A stretch of 64,000 bases of DNA, taken from contig NC_087070.1 in the NCBI RefSeq assembly GCF_963678635.1, positions 8,094,539 to 8,158,538 of the forward strand. The letters run 5' to 3'. Positions within the stretch are counted from its first letter, which is position 1. Every line of letters starts with the position of its first letter. Below are positions 20,016-30,379 of the stretch, one piece after another. The position numbers and the translations under genes were made by a program. The notes beneath the pieces are model-generated. The model searched no databases. It was given only the letters and a program-made list of their open reading frames with translations, and had not been told where the DNA came from. Source of the DNA: Symsagittifera roscoffensis (Eukaryota > Xenacoelomorpha > Acoela > Convolutidae).

Positions 20016-20971
20016 TTAATCAGAACATTTTCTAAGCTCTTTTTCATAAAATTTTCCAAGAATTTCCTCTTTGTCGAGATCTTTGATGATGTATGTTGGA
20101 GGCTTTTTTGTAGAGACTGCCGAAATTTCAAAAATTTCATCTGTAAATTGTGGTTTATATCCTTTTCGGAGCAGAATATCATTCTTTGAAAATCTCACTC
20201 TGTCTCCAACTTTGAATTTGAGTTTCTTATACCTCGTTAGAGGTTTATTGTACAAAATTGAGAGGAAATCAGTATTCTTGACATCTCTAGGTGATTTCTC
20301 AATAGATCTATTGATGCGACAATTCATTGTAGACACAAATTGCGGCAACTTGTTAATGAATTTTTCACCATGATCTTCTATATAGCGGTAAATATTGTAC
20401 TTTAATGATTGAATGGCTCTCTCTGCAAATGCAGCTTTTGTTTCACTCATGGTTGAGTAAACTTCAATGCTTTTTTCCTTGCAAAATTTTTTGAAAATTC
20501 CTCCGTATTCCGTTCCTTTATCAACCCAAAACTTTTCAGGAGTGTTTTTTCGAGAAATCATTTTTTTGAAAGCTTGCAAAGTGTCTTTGGCATATTTAGT
20601 TTTCATTGTTTGAACTCTGACAAATCGCGAAAAAACATCAACAGCAACCAATAAATATTTGACTCCCTTGTTTTGACTCGCTAGTTTGTCCACAAATGCC
20701 AAATCCATACACCAAATTTCATTTATATTTTTTGAAAATGCTTGAAGCCTTCAAAAACGTCTGATTGGTGGACCAAATTTTGTAACGATGTCTTGGTTTG
20801 TAAAAACTGTTCTACTTTCTTTTTTGACAATCCGCTTGCTTTACTCAAGTTTCGCACAGAACCGTACGCAGCTCTATCCCTAGAATACAATCTGTTCAGA
20901 CTTATTTTTTCAGATTTTGAAAGGGATCCAAGTTCCTCTGTCTTTCGCTTTGGCATTCTTGTTGGCAACAA
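20016..20971 (-). pseudogene. Polinton retroviral-type integrase, unit A
   Basis: DDE landmarks are MDLAFVDKLASQNKGVKYLL, FWVDKGTEYGG and KAAFAERAIQSLK. They are preceded by an N-terminal helical region (SLSKSEKISLNRLYS) and followed by a chromodomain-like tail (FKVGDRVRFSKND ... YEKELRKCSD). In Polintons this enzyme inserts the element and makes the 6-bp TSD. Broken. Confidence 0.85.
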
Positions 20972-21300
20972 GTTTAGGTGGAATTTGAGTTGCTTCCAAA
21001 ATGGTAAAGTAAATATCGGGAAAGTCGGTATTTTTTCGTTTTAGTGCACACACAAAGTCTACAATTGATTCTTTTGTGTCTCGATTATCTAATATGATAT
21101 TTTCTGACTGACTTAGTCTAATTCTAGGAGAGTTCAAAATTCAATCAATAAGGTGCTTATTGTTACTCGTTTTCAACTTTGCATTTACAGCACTGTAAAT
21201 AGAATCAAAAATTTTTTGGTACAATCTCCTCTTTTTCTTGCTTTTATTCCAATTTTGTTTTTTTTGGAAGTGTGCTTTGTGATTGATAAATTGAGTAAGG
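20910..21300 (-). pseudogene. Conserved Polinton ORF upstream of integrase, unit A
   Basis: The counterpart at 25736-26146 starts MDQFVLIPYSIYQSQSTLPK and both copies share NSPRIRLSQSENIILDNRDT and AKAKDRGTWIPFKI. This ORF recurs next to integrase in many Polintons, but its function is not known to me. Confidence 0.5.
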
Positions 21301-21399
21301 AATTAGAACAAACTGATCCATACTACGTCAATGGTTTAATGACAAAAGGAGTGTTAACAGATATTAATTGTAAGCCTTTTGGCGAGCTCAAAATAGTTC

Positions 21400-22240
21400 T
21401 CCTTTTATGCAGTGAAGTTCTTCTTCGTGTGAGTTCTGATAATTCTCGTCGATAATTTACTACGTCTACTTTTCGAAGGTCCTTTAGCTCGCCTCGTAGT
21501 AAGTTTACTAGACATTCGCTGAGGAATTGAATGAAACTTTTTGGACAATGGAGGATGAATTGTTTTTGAAGTTTTTGGGAAAATGCTTGGAATATTGGGA
21601 GAATAGAGACGTATTGTATGCTCATCGTCCAAAAACTTAGTTTCTGTTCCTGCTGGTAGATAAAACTTTGGTGGAACTGAACCACTGTTTGTGCAATATC
21701 TTAGCGAATCAACTGTTTTTGGAGTTAAATCAATGAGTAAATGACCATAAGGAGTAGATGTTGCATCTCGATACCACTCTTTCAATTGTGATCCTAGACC
21801 TAGTTGTTGACTTAATGTATTGATTTGTAAAACATCTCTCGGTGACTTGAAAAGGACTATATGTGTATTTTGTAACTCAACATCTCTTCCCAATTTGCTT
21901 TGATGAAACAAGTGATGCTTACTACATATTGTATTCAGTCACCTGTGTCTTCCAGCAGTAGCAACTTTTACAAACTGCTTAAAATTTGAAATTTTTTGAC
22001 AAGAGTCACCAAATTTTAACAGGTATTTTGTTCCCTTATTGGGAAGGTTTTCAATCAGTTCAAAGTCAACTCCTTGGATAAACTTAAGGTTTTTTTCTTT
22101 GTATTTGTCCATAAAGAAATTGATAATGTTGATAAAAATAAAAAGTTTTGTCAAACTTTGGTTGAAATGTACCAAATTTTAACCACTCAAAAATAAGATG
22201 TGATTTTCCAGATCCACTTGGTCCAACTAGTGAAATAAAA
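21400..22240 (-). pseudogene. Polinton packaging ATPase (FtsK/HerA type), unit A
   Basis: A P-loop GPSGSGKSHLIFEW is encoded near 22195-22235 and a hydrophobic YLL-x-F-G-D-S segment about 50 codons later fits Walker B. Downstream come the conserved ATAGRHRG, FHQSKLGRDVELQNTHIVLF and SPRDVLQINTLSQQLG. In related viruses this ATPase moves DNA into the capsid. Broken. Confidence 0.8.
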
Positions 22241-22268
22241 ACTCATTCTTTGGTAGAAATTATTTCAT

Positions 22269-22532
22269 TCATAGCTTTGGAGAAGGTAAAATATAACCGA
22301 CTGTACTTGATAAAATTGCTACCCAAACAGTTGTTTCTTCACATGTAGTGGATAACATTATTCGAACGATTGCACATGCTAGTATTAAAACTATGACAAA
22401 AAATTGGCACATAAACACTAAAAAAGATCTATTACACGTACGTCCAAAAAATTTCCAAGATTTTCGTTCATGATTCTCCTCATCAAAAACAAAATTTCCT
22501 AAATTTAATTGCTTGTCACATTCATCACCCAT
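22269..22532 (-). pseudogene. Conserved small two-TM Polinton protein, unit A
   Basis: 87 residues: MGDECDKQLNLGNFVFDEEN, then two hydrophobic segments with STTCEETTVWVAILSSTVGY and the end ILPSPKL. The ETTVW...YILPSP ending is characteristic of a small membrane protein found in many Polintons. Role unknown, perhaps virion or membrane association. Confidence 0.6.
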
Positions 22533-22811
22533 CTCAACTCGGGAATGAAAAAATTGATAATGACTAACATTTAAATTTCAAAAACACGATAATACAAAAT
22601 TATTAAGGTAATTTACAATTTATTAAAAAAACATCGAGTCCATGTTCCGTATGCAAATGCTTTTCTTTCTGCACAGTGAAGAGTAATTGCATGACGAACG
22701 ACATGGGTAGTTGCTACACCTCTAATCATATTCTTCATCTTTGAAAATCAAATTCTGAACTTTTGGACATGCGTAGTCATCCAAGTTTGTAACCTTTGTT
22801 TTCAAAATTTC

Positions 22812-23087
22812 TTACAGAACTTTACATTTTTCATTACCTTTTGCAAAAAACTCCGTTTCTGGGGCTTTTAGTTTTTTCAATATTTTTTCAAGCTCAGTAT
22901 ACTTTTCATGGCCACAGTTCCAATTGATTCCATGAAGATGCTTCGTACACCAAGCAGACTGAGATGTAGCTTTGAATTTTTTGGGAGGAAGAAAGGAATA
23001 TCCCACAGTTTGTCCATTTTGATAAACTCCTAACTCTTTAACTATTTTGTTTTCAATATACTCAATATCCAAAACAACTAGACTCAT
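22812..23087 (-). pseudogene. Conserved Polinton ORF with N-terminal DIE motif, unit A
   Basis: It starts MSLVVLDIEYIENKIVKELG and continues GYSFLPPKKFKATSQSAWCT and INWNCGHEKYTELEKIL. The VLDIE opening recalls the first metal-binding motif of DEDD exonucleases, but the later motifs were not identified. Treated as a conserved Polinton protein of unknown role. Confidence 0.45.
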
Positions 23088-23867
23088 GATGTTAACTGTT
23101 TTCGCAGAAAATTTTTGTTAGAATAACTAACAATCGAACAATGCATATACTGATGAAGCAAAAGTTTTAACATATAAACAAAAGATTAATCCAGTCACGT
23201 GACCAAGAAAACAAGAACTTGGAAATCTAGGTAAAACATAACAATAACCAGGTCCCTTATAAGTAGTAGAATTCACAGATCCAGCTGCATCATGTAAAAT
23301 TGCATGAAGTCTGAAAATTTTTGAATTTGCAGAAAATTAATCCATACAAGAATTTCCGTATCCAATTAGACCCCCAAAAGGAAATTTTTGGTCCATTTCT
23401 TTCAAATTTATTTTTGGGTCCAAAACAATACAGGTGCATAGAAAGTAATTTTTTCTTTTTGTATTTGATGAAAAGCCATGCTTTATCAAATCAAAATTTC
23501 TAGCAATTGGAAGCAAGGTTCAAAGTAAATTTTCCCGTTGTAGGGTTTTTGGGACCAAGAAAATCTCCCAATCCTTTTTTGGTTCTTAGCAAATTCAAAA
23601 TAGTTGGGAAGAATATCTTTTCGTGAATACATTATTGATTTAAGATTCAGAACCAACTGATCACTAGTAGATATTTCAATTTAATGATATTTGTAAATTT
23701 ATAGAAATTAGGAAATCTAGATGACTCACTGTACAATCCATATAAGGTATTATTACCTTATATGGAATAATGAGTAGGTGATGATCCAAATATGGACATT
23801 GCGTAGGTGATGGAACTACTATATAAGCAATTCAATATAGATAAAAATCATTTTCAACAAGTAATCG

Positions 23868-24464
23868 GTGATGGCATCTGCTATGTGTCAAGCATATCCC
23901 ACTTTTTATTCGGACTACAATGCAAAATCTCTTTTTATCTCTGTCTCAGAAAACTTTTATGAAAAATTTATTGTCACCCAAGACTACTGTGTATCTAACC
24001 ATTCATCATTCTGCCCAGTGGAAAATTGCAAATTTCACTTAGTATTAATCGGATCATCGCTCGATCAGATTTTGCAAAGATTAGATAAATATCATTTCAC
24101 TTATCAAATTGTTGACTGTACATATACTTTATACAAATACGGATTTTATTTCAATATTATTTCATCAAGAGGTGAAGTTTTCAATCAATTGAATCGTGCA
24201 GTCGAACACAATTTGAAATGTAGAATACCGGAAAAATTACCCAGTGTTGCAAAGAAACGACTGCTGCGAAAAAAATTCAAAAGACATTATCTCAGTTCTG
24301 CTCAGAAGCTTGCGTCCACTCAGACTCTTGGATCAGCTTTTTTGGAAAGGATTCGAAAAGTTCAAAACTCAAAGTATGAGACTGACTTGTTGAAAATTGT
24401 TGATTGTTTTATTGATGGTTTTGGTACCGTAAATAGTGAGTTTTTCAATTTTTTTTTTTTATAA
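23868..24464 (+). pseudogene. Plus-strand Polinton ORF of unknown function, unit A
   Basis: About 198 residues starting MMASAMCQAYPTFYSDYNAK; a basic stretch KKRLLRKKFKRHYLSSAQK near residue 140 suggests nucleic-acid binding or nuclear entry. It is transcribed opposite to its neighbours. The second copy at 29746-30234 is nearly identical. A possible promoter lies in the preceding 60 bases (TATATAAGC at 23820). No family recognised. Confidence 0.45.
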
Positions 24465-24798
24465 TTGAATATATGTTAATAAAAATCTTGTCAAAATTGT
24501 TTTTATTTAAATCAAGAGTTTTTTCGCAAGATGCGAATTTTGGTTTGATTTTTTCAACACGTCTTTTTGGTACAATCTTTCTTTTCTCCTCAGAACTTTC
24601 TCTTCCATCTACGAATGTAAACTTTCCCTCTGTAACATTTTGGTACAAAGAAGGGTATGATATTTCTGAAATAGCAACCTCCCGTTCTCCTTTCAAATGT
24701 ATTTGTTCAGGTAGAAAATTTGTAAAAGAACTAAGACTATTATTCGGATAACAATCAAAAGAAGCGTTGGAAACCAACTCAATAGTGAAAAAATCCAT
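24445..24798 (-). pseudogene. Penton-like protein N-terminal region, unit B
   Basis: MDFFTIELVSNASFDCYPNN, then SLSSFTNFLPEQIHLKGERE and VAISEISYP. The F-x-I-x-L-x-S-N ... N-S-x-S-x-F-T-x-x-L-P-E-x-I-x-L pattern opens the conserved Polinton minor capsid protein. Confidence 0.55.
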
Positions 24799-24840
24799 GA
24801 CAACTGATCGGTAAAAATTTAGTTTAAAAATGATTTACCT

Positions 24841-25797
24841 TTAATCAGAACATTTTCTAAGCTCTTTTTCATAAAATTTTCCAAGAATTTTCTCTTTGTC
24901 GAGATTTTCGATGATGTTTGTTGGAGGATTTTTTGTAGAGACTGCCGAAATTTCAAAAATTTCATCTGTAAATTGTGGTTTATATCCTTTTCGGAACGGA
25001 ATATCATTCTTTGAAATCCTCACTCTGTCTCCAACTTTGAATTTGAGTTTCTTATACCTTGTTAGAGGTTTATTGTACAAAATTTAGAGGAAATCAGTTT
25101 TCTTGACATCTCTAGGTGATTTCCCAATAGATCTATTGATGCGCCAATTCATTGTAGACACAAATTGCGGCAACTTGTTAATGAATTTTTCACCATGATC
25201 TTCTATGTAGCGGTAAATAATGTGTTTTAATGATTGAATGGCTCTCTCTGCAAATGCAGCTTTTGTTTCACTCATGGTTGAGTAAACTTCAATGCTTTTT
25301 TCCTTGCAAAATTTTTTGCAAATTCCTCCATATTCCGTTCCTTTATCAACCCAAAGCTTTTCAGGAGTGTTTTTTCGAGGAATGATTTTTTTGAAAGCTT
25401 GCAAAGTGTCTTTGGCATATTTAGTTTTCATTGTTTGAACTCTGAAAAATCGCGAAAAAACATCAACAGCAACCAATAAATTTTTGACTCCCTTGTTTTG
25501 ACTCGCTAGTTTGTCCACAAATGCCAAATCCATACACCAAATTTCATTTATATATTTTGAAAATGCTTGAAGCCTTCGAAAACGTCTGATTGGGGGACCA
25601 AATTTTGTATACGATGTCTTGGTTTGTAACAACTGTTCTACTTTCTTTTTTGACAATCCGCTTGCTTTACTCAAGTTTCGCACAGAACCGTACGCAGCTC
25701 TACCCCTAGAATACAATCTGTTCAGACTTACCTTTTCAGATTTTGAAAGGGATCCAAGTTCCTCTGTCTTTCGCTTTCGCATTCTTGTTGGCAACAA
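24841..25797 (-). pseudogene. Polinton integrase, unit B
   Basis: This is the second copy of the integrase, with the same landmarks as unit A (MDLAFVD, WVDKGTEYGG, AFAERAIQSLK) and the same chromodomain-like tail. A full-length relative would be about 320-350 residues. Broken. Confidence 0.85.
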
Positions 25798-26146
25798 GTT
25801 TAGGTGGAACTTGTGTTGCTTCCAAAATGGTAAAGTAAAGATCGGGAAAGTCGGTATTTTTTCGTTTTAGTGCACACACAAAGTCTACAATTGATTCTTT
25901 TGTGTCTCGATTATCTAATATGATATTTTCTGACTGACTTAGTCTAATTCTAGGAGAGTTCAAAGTTAAATCAATAAGGTGCTTATTGTTACTCGTTTTC
26001 AACTTTGCATTTACAGCACTGTAGATAGAATCAAAATTTTTTGGTACAATCTCCTCGTTTTCTTGCTTTTGTTCCAATTTTGGTTTTTTTGGAAGTGTGC
26101 TTTGTGATTGATAAATTGAGTAAGGAATTAGAACAAACTGATCCAT
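25736..26146 (-). pseudogene. Conserved Polinton ORF upstream of integrase, unit B
   Basis: 136 residues, from MDQFVLIPYSIYQSQ to DRGTWIPFKI. It overlaps the start of the integrase region on the same strand. Lysine-rich and hydrophilic in its first half. Function unknown. Confidence 0.5.
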
Positions 26147-26229
26147 ACTACGTCAATCGTTTAATGACAAAAGGAGTGATAACAGATATTAATTGTAAGC
26201 CTTTTGGCGAGCTCAAAATAGTTCTCCTT

Positions 26230-27066
26230 TTATGCAGTGAAGTTCTTCTTTGTGTGAGTTCTGATGTTTCTCGTCGATATTTTACTACGTCTACTTTTCG
26301 AAGATCGCCTCGTAGTAAGTTTACTAGACATTCGCTGAGGAATTGAATGAAACTTTTTGGACAATGGAGGATGAATTGTTTTTGAAGTTTTTGGGAAAAT
26401 GTTTGGAATATTGGGAGAATAGAGACGTATTGTATGCTCATCGTCCAAAAACTTAGTTTCTGTTCCTGCTGGTAGATAAAACTTTGATGGAACTGAACCA
26501 CTGTTTGCGCAATATCTTAGCAAATTAACTGTTTTTGGAGTTAAATCAATGAGTAAATGACCATAAGGAGTAGATGTTGCATCTCGATACCACTCTTTCA
26601 ATTGTGATCCTAGACCTAGTTGTTGACTTAATGTATTGATTTGTAAAACATCTCTCGGTGACTTGAAAAGGACTATATGTGTATTTTGTAACTCAACATC
26701 TCTTCCCAATTTGCTTTGATGAAACAAGTGATGCTTACTATATATTGTATTCAGTCCCCTGTGTCTTCCAGCAGTAGCAACTTTTACAAACTGCTTAGAA
26801 ATTGAAATTTCTTGACAAGAGTCACCAAATATTAACAGGTATTTTGTTCCATTATTGGGAAGGTTTTCAATCAGTTCAAAGTCAACTCCTTGGATAAACT
26901 TAAGGTTTTTTCTTTGTATTTGTCCATAAAGAAGTCGACAATGCTTATAAAAATAAGAAATTTTGTCAAACTTTGGTTGAAATGTACCAAATTTTAACCA
27001 CTCAAAAATAAGATGTGATTTTCCAGATCCACTTGGTCCAACTAGTGAAATAAAAACTCATTCTTT
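26230..27066 (-). pseudogene. Polinton packaging ATPase, unit B
   Basis: Second copy of the FtsK/HerA-type ATPase, with GPSGSGKSHLIFEW near 27020-27060 and FHQSKLGRDVELQNTHIVLF downstream. Only a few percent of bases differ from unit A. Broken. Confidence 0.8.
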
Positions 27067-27083
27067 GGTAGAAATTATTTTAT

Positions 27084-27347
27084 TCATAGCTTTGGAGAAG
27101 GTAAAATATAACCGACTGTACTTGATAAAATTGCTACCCAAACAGTTGTTTCTTCACATGTAGTGGATAACATTATTCGAACGATTGCACATGCTAGTAT
27201 TAAAACTATGACAAAAAATTGGCACATAAACACTAAAAGAGATCTATTACACGTACGTCCAAAAAATTTCCAAGATTTTCGTTCATGGTTCTCCTCATCA
27301 AAAACAAAGTTTCCTAAATTTAATTGCTTGTCACATTCATCACCCAT
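27084..27347 (-). pseudogene. Conserved small two-TM Polinton protein, unit B
   Basis: Near-identical to 22269-22532, ending TTVWVAILSSTVGYILPSPK. Confidence 0.6.
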
Positions 27348-27544
27348 CTCAACTCGGGAATGAAAAAATTGATAATGACTAACATTTAAATTTCAAAAAC
27401 ACGATAATACAAAATTATTAAGGTAATTTACAATTTATTAAAAAAACATCGAGTCCATGTTCCGTATGCAAATGCTTTTCTTTCTGCACAGTGAAGAGTA
27501 TTTGCATGACGAACGACATGGGTAGTTGCTACACCTCTAATCAT

Positions 27545-27783
27545 ATTCTTCATTTTTGAAAATCAAATTCTGAACTTTTGGACATGCGTAGTCATCCAAG
27601 TTTGTAACCTTTGTTTCCAAAATTTCTTACAGAATTTTACATTTTTCATTACCTGAAAAATGTAAATCTAATCATATTCTTCATCTTTGAAAATCAAATT
27701 CTGAACTTTTGGACATGCGTAGCAATCCAAGTTTGTAACCTTTGTTTCCAAAATTTCTTACAGAATTTTACATTTTTCATTAC
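27545..27783. repeat. Short tandem duplication inside unit B, about 115 bp
   Basis: The segment containing GAAAATCAAATTCTGAACTT and ATTTCTTACAGAATTTTACA occurs at 27556-27655 and again at 27686-27783. Unit A has it once. Confidence 0.75.
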
Positions 27784-28034
27784 CTTTTGCAAAAAAACTC
27801 CGTTTCTGGAGCTTTTAGTTTTTTCAATATTTTTTCAAGCTCAGTATACTTTTCATGGCCACAGTTCCAATTGATTGTGTGAAGATGCTTCGTACACCAA
27901 GCAGACTGAGATGTAGCTTTGAATTTTTTGGGAGGAAGAAAGGAATATCCCACAGTTTGTCCATTTTGATAAACTCCTAACTCTTTAACTATTTTGTTTT
28001 CAATATACTCAATATCCAAAACAACTAGACTCAT
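27780..28034 (-). pseudogene. Conserved Polinton ORF with DIE motif, unit B
   Basis: Second copy of 22812-23087 (MSLVVLDIEYIENKIVKELG). Same comments apply. Confidence 0.45.
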
Positions 28035-28073
28035 GATGGTAACTGTTTTCGCAGAACGTTTTTGTTAGAATAA

Positions 28074-28463
28074 CTAACAATCGAACAATGCATATACTGA
28101 TGAAGCAAAAATTTTAACATATAAACAAAAGATTAATCCAGTCACGTGACCAAGAAAACAAGAACTTGGAAATCTAGGTAAAACATAACAATAACCAGGT
28201 CCCTTATAAGTAGTAGAATTCACAGATCCAGCTGCATCATGTAAAATTGCATGAAGTCTGAAAATTTTTGAGTTTGCAAAAAAGTAATCCATACAAGAAT
28301 TTCCGTATCCAATTAGACCCGCAAAAGGAAATTTTTGGTCCATTTCTTTCAAATTTATGTTTGGGTCCAAAACAATACAGGTGCATAGAAAGTAATTTTT
28401 TCTTTTTGTATTTGATGAAAAGCCATGCTTTATCAAATCAAAATTTCTGAGAGTTTCATTCAA
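28074..28463 (-). pseudogene. PLA2-like conserved Polinton ORF, unit B
   Basis: The reading contains LIGYGNSCMD, then 17 residues after the cysteine comes HDAAGS, followed by YKGPGYCYVLPRFPSSCFLG and a hydrophobic C-terminal helix. The GYGN-x-C block and HD pair at this spacing resemble the calcium loop and catalytic H-D of secreted phospholipase A2. This assignment is inference; PLA2-like domains are used by some non-enveloped viruses for membrane passage. A shorter match is in unit A (23100-23510). Confidence 0.4.
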
Positions 28464-28526
28464 TTTCTGAAGGTTCGTTTTCTACAGTGCATTCGTCAAT
28501 AATGATACAAGTTTTTTTGATTGTTT

Positions 28527-28883
28527 CTACATAAGACAAAACTGAGGGGATAAAATCAACCAAATTATCATACTCTTTTTTTCCAACTGAAATTTCTGAT
28601 TGTTCTTCCAAATGTTTTCTTTTCTACGATACTCTATAAGATCTATTTTTTTAATATCTGAACGAAAAGTTAGAAAAATTTTTCGTCTTCCATTATGCAA
28701 AGTCCACTCAAATTGAGAAATTGGTGATTCTGTATCCAAATCTTGCAATTTTAATAAATTTTGAGATTCTAAAACTGTTAGTGAAAATTTCTGGGACTTC
28801 TCTTGTAAGACGATATGAAAAAGTCCCAAATTATTTTGAAGCTTTAAAACAAGATTTCTGGAAAAACCAATGTTCCAACTCAT
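28527..28883 (-). pseudogene. PC4-like ORF 1
   Basis: 118 residues beginning MSWNIGFSRNLVLKLQNNLG, with GRRKIFLTFRSDIKKIDLIE near the end. The R-K-I-x-L-x-F-x-x-x-x-x-I-D-L-x-E-Y pattern recalls the strand pair of the PC4 single-stranded DNA-binding coactivator. Weak by itself; supported by the neighbour at 28973-29251. Confidence 0.3.
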
Positions 28884-28972
28884 ACTGCTCAGCTCAAAAA
28901 AGTTTTAAAAAATGATTCAAGAAGATGAATATTTGACTTACATTACTATAATAACATCACTCACCAACAAAA

Positions 28973-29251
28973 TTATTGAACATTACAGTTCTCAACAAAC
29001 ATAAAATCTCCCAAGACTTGGGCAAGTTCTTTGAATTCGTTCAAAGTATAGTTGACATAGGCAACTTGCTTCAAGACTTCGTTCTCCTTTGCAGTGAAGA
29101 GTCGAATCTGAATGTAGGATGGCTTGTTCACACTGTACTTCTTGATTGTGACACACACCCTTCTCTTCTTGTATGTTGCTACGTCATACAACACATGACA
29201 ATTCGCAAGTTCCTGCTCCATGGTTGAGTCTTTGTCAGAATAGGGTTCCAA
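28973..29251 (-). pseudogene. PC4-like ORF 2
   Basis: YKKRRVCVTIKKYSVNKPSY, then IQIRLFTAKENEV and YVNYTLNEFKELAQVLGD. This follows the PC4 layout: R-R-V-x-V-x-x-[FY], short turn, [IV]-x-I-R, linker, then L/T-x-x-[EQ]-[FW]-x-x-L. PC4 proteins bind single-stranded DNA at promoters and replication forks. Inference. Confidence 0.45.
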
Positions 29252-29667
29252 TACAGGAACGAGTCCAAAGTTTTCAGCATCGTGAATAACAGTATTCCGT
29301 ATTGCTGATATCCTTTCCCCTTCTTTTTCACCAAGATAGACTTGCTGGGTTTTTTCGATTTGTCAGATTCATTTTTCTTTAGCAATTGGAAGCAAGGTTC
29401 AAAGTAATTTTTTCCGTTGTAGGGTTTTTGGGACCAAGAAAATCTCCCAATCCTTTTTTGGTTCTTAGCAAATTCAATATAGTTGGGAAGAATATCTTTT
29501 CTTGAATACATTTTTGATTTAAGATTCAGAACCAACTGATCACTAGTAGATATTTCAATATAATGATATTGTAAATTTATAGAAATTAGGAAATCTAGAT
29601 GACTCACTGTACAATCCATATAAGGTATTATTACCTTATATGGAATAATGAGTAGGTGATGATCCAA
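29250..29667 (-). pseudogene. Unrecognised Polinton ORF with basic segment
   Basis: 162 residues; the middle has FAKNQKRIGRFSWSQKPYNG and a lysine cluster KKNESDKSKKPSKSILVKKK. It may belong to the upstream end of the PC4-like gene, but this cannot be decided. Similar sequence lies at 23515-23790 in unit A. Confidence 0.3.
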
Positions 29668-29745
29668 ATATGTACATTGCGTAGGTGATGGAACTACTAT
29701 ATAAGCAATTCAATATAGGTAAAAATCATTTTCAACAAGTAATCG

Positions 29746-30320
29746 GTGATGGCATCTGCTATGTGTCAAGCATATCCCACTTTTTATTCGGACTACAATG
29801 CAAAATCTCTTTTTATCTCTGTCTCAAAAAACTTTTATGAAAAATTTATTGTCACCCAAGACTACTGTGTATCTAACCATTCATCATTCTGCCCAGTGGA
29901 AAATTGCAAATTTCACTTAGTATTAATCGGATCATCGCTCGATCAGATTTTGCAAAGATTAGATAAATATCATTTCACTTATCAAATTGTTGACTGTAAA
30001 TATACTTTATACAAATACAGATTTTATTTCAATATTATTTCATCAAGAGGTGAAGTTTTCAATCAATTGAATCGTGCAGTCGAACACAATTTGAAATGTA
30101 GAATACCGGAAAAATTACCCAGTGTTGCAAAGAAACGACTGCTGCGAAAAAAATTCAAAAGACATTATCTCAGTTCTGCTCAGAAGCTTGCGTCCACTCA
30201 GACTCTTGGATCAGCTTTTTTGGAAAGAATTTGAAAAGTTCAAAACTCAAAGTATGAGACTGACTTGTTGAAAATTGTTGATTGTTTTATTGATGGTTTT
30301 GGTATCGTAAATAGTGAGCG
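29746..30320 (+). pseudogene. Plus-strand Polinton ORF of unknown function, unit B
   Basis: Second copy of 23868-24464, nearly identical for its first 160 residues, preceded by the same TATATAAGC-containing stretch. Confidence 0.45.
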
Positions 30321-30379
30321 TATCAATTTTTCTATTAATAATTGAATATATGTTAATAAAAATCTTGTCAAAATTGTTG

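Larger units (their letters stand above)
19492..24325. repeat. Polinton internal tandem duplication, unit A
   Basis: About 4.8 kb. It starts ACTCAGACTCTTGGATCAGC and repeats as unit B from 24320; the two align throughout at high identity by eye. It contains penton-like N-terminal text, integrase, a conserved ORF, ATPase, a small membrane protein, a second conserved ORF and a plus-strand ORF. Confidence 0.9.
24326..30198. repeat. Polinton internal tandem duplication, unit B
   Basis: About 5.9 kb with the same gene order as unit A, plus PLA2-like and PC4-like regions that are more completely represented here. A third partial copy of the unit start follows at 30199-30440. Confidence 0.9.

Noticed and set aside
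20016-27066. Bacterial or phage origin for the integrase and FtsK-type ATPase
   Set aside because: Both lie within precisely bounded Polinton ends and have the wording of eukaryotic Polinton proteins.
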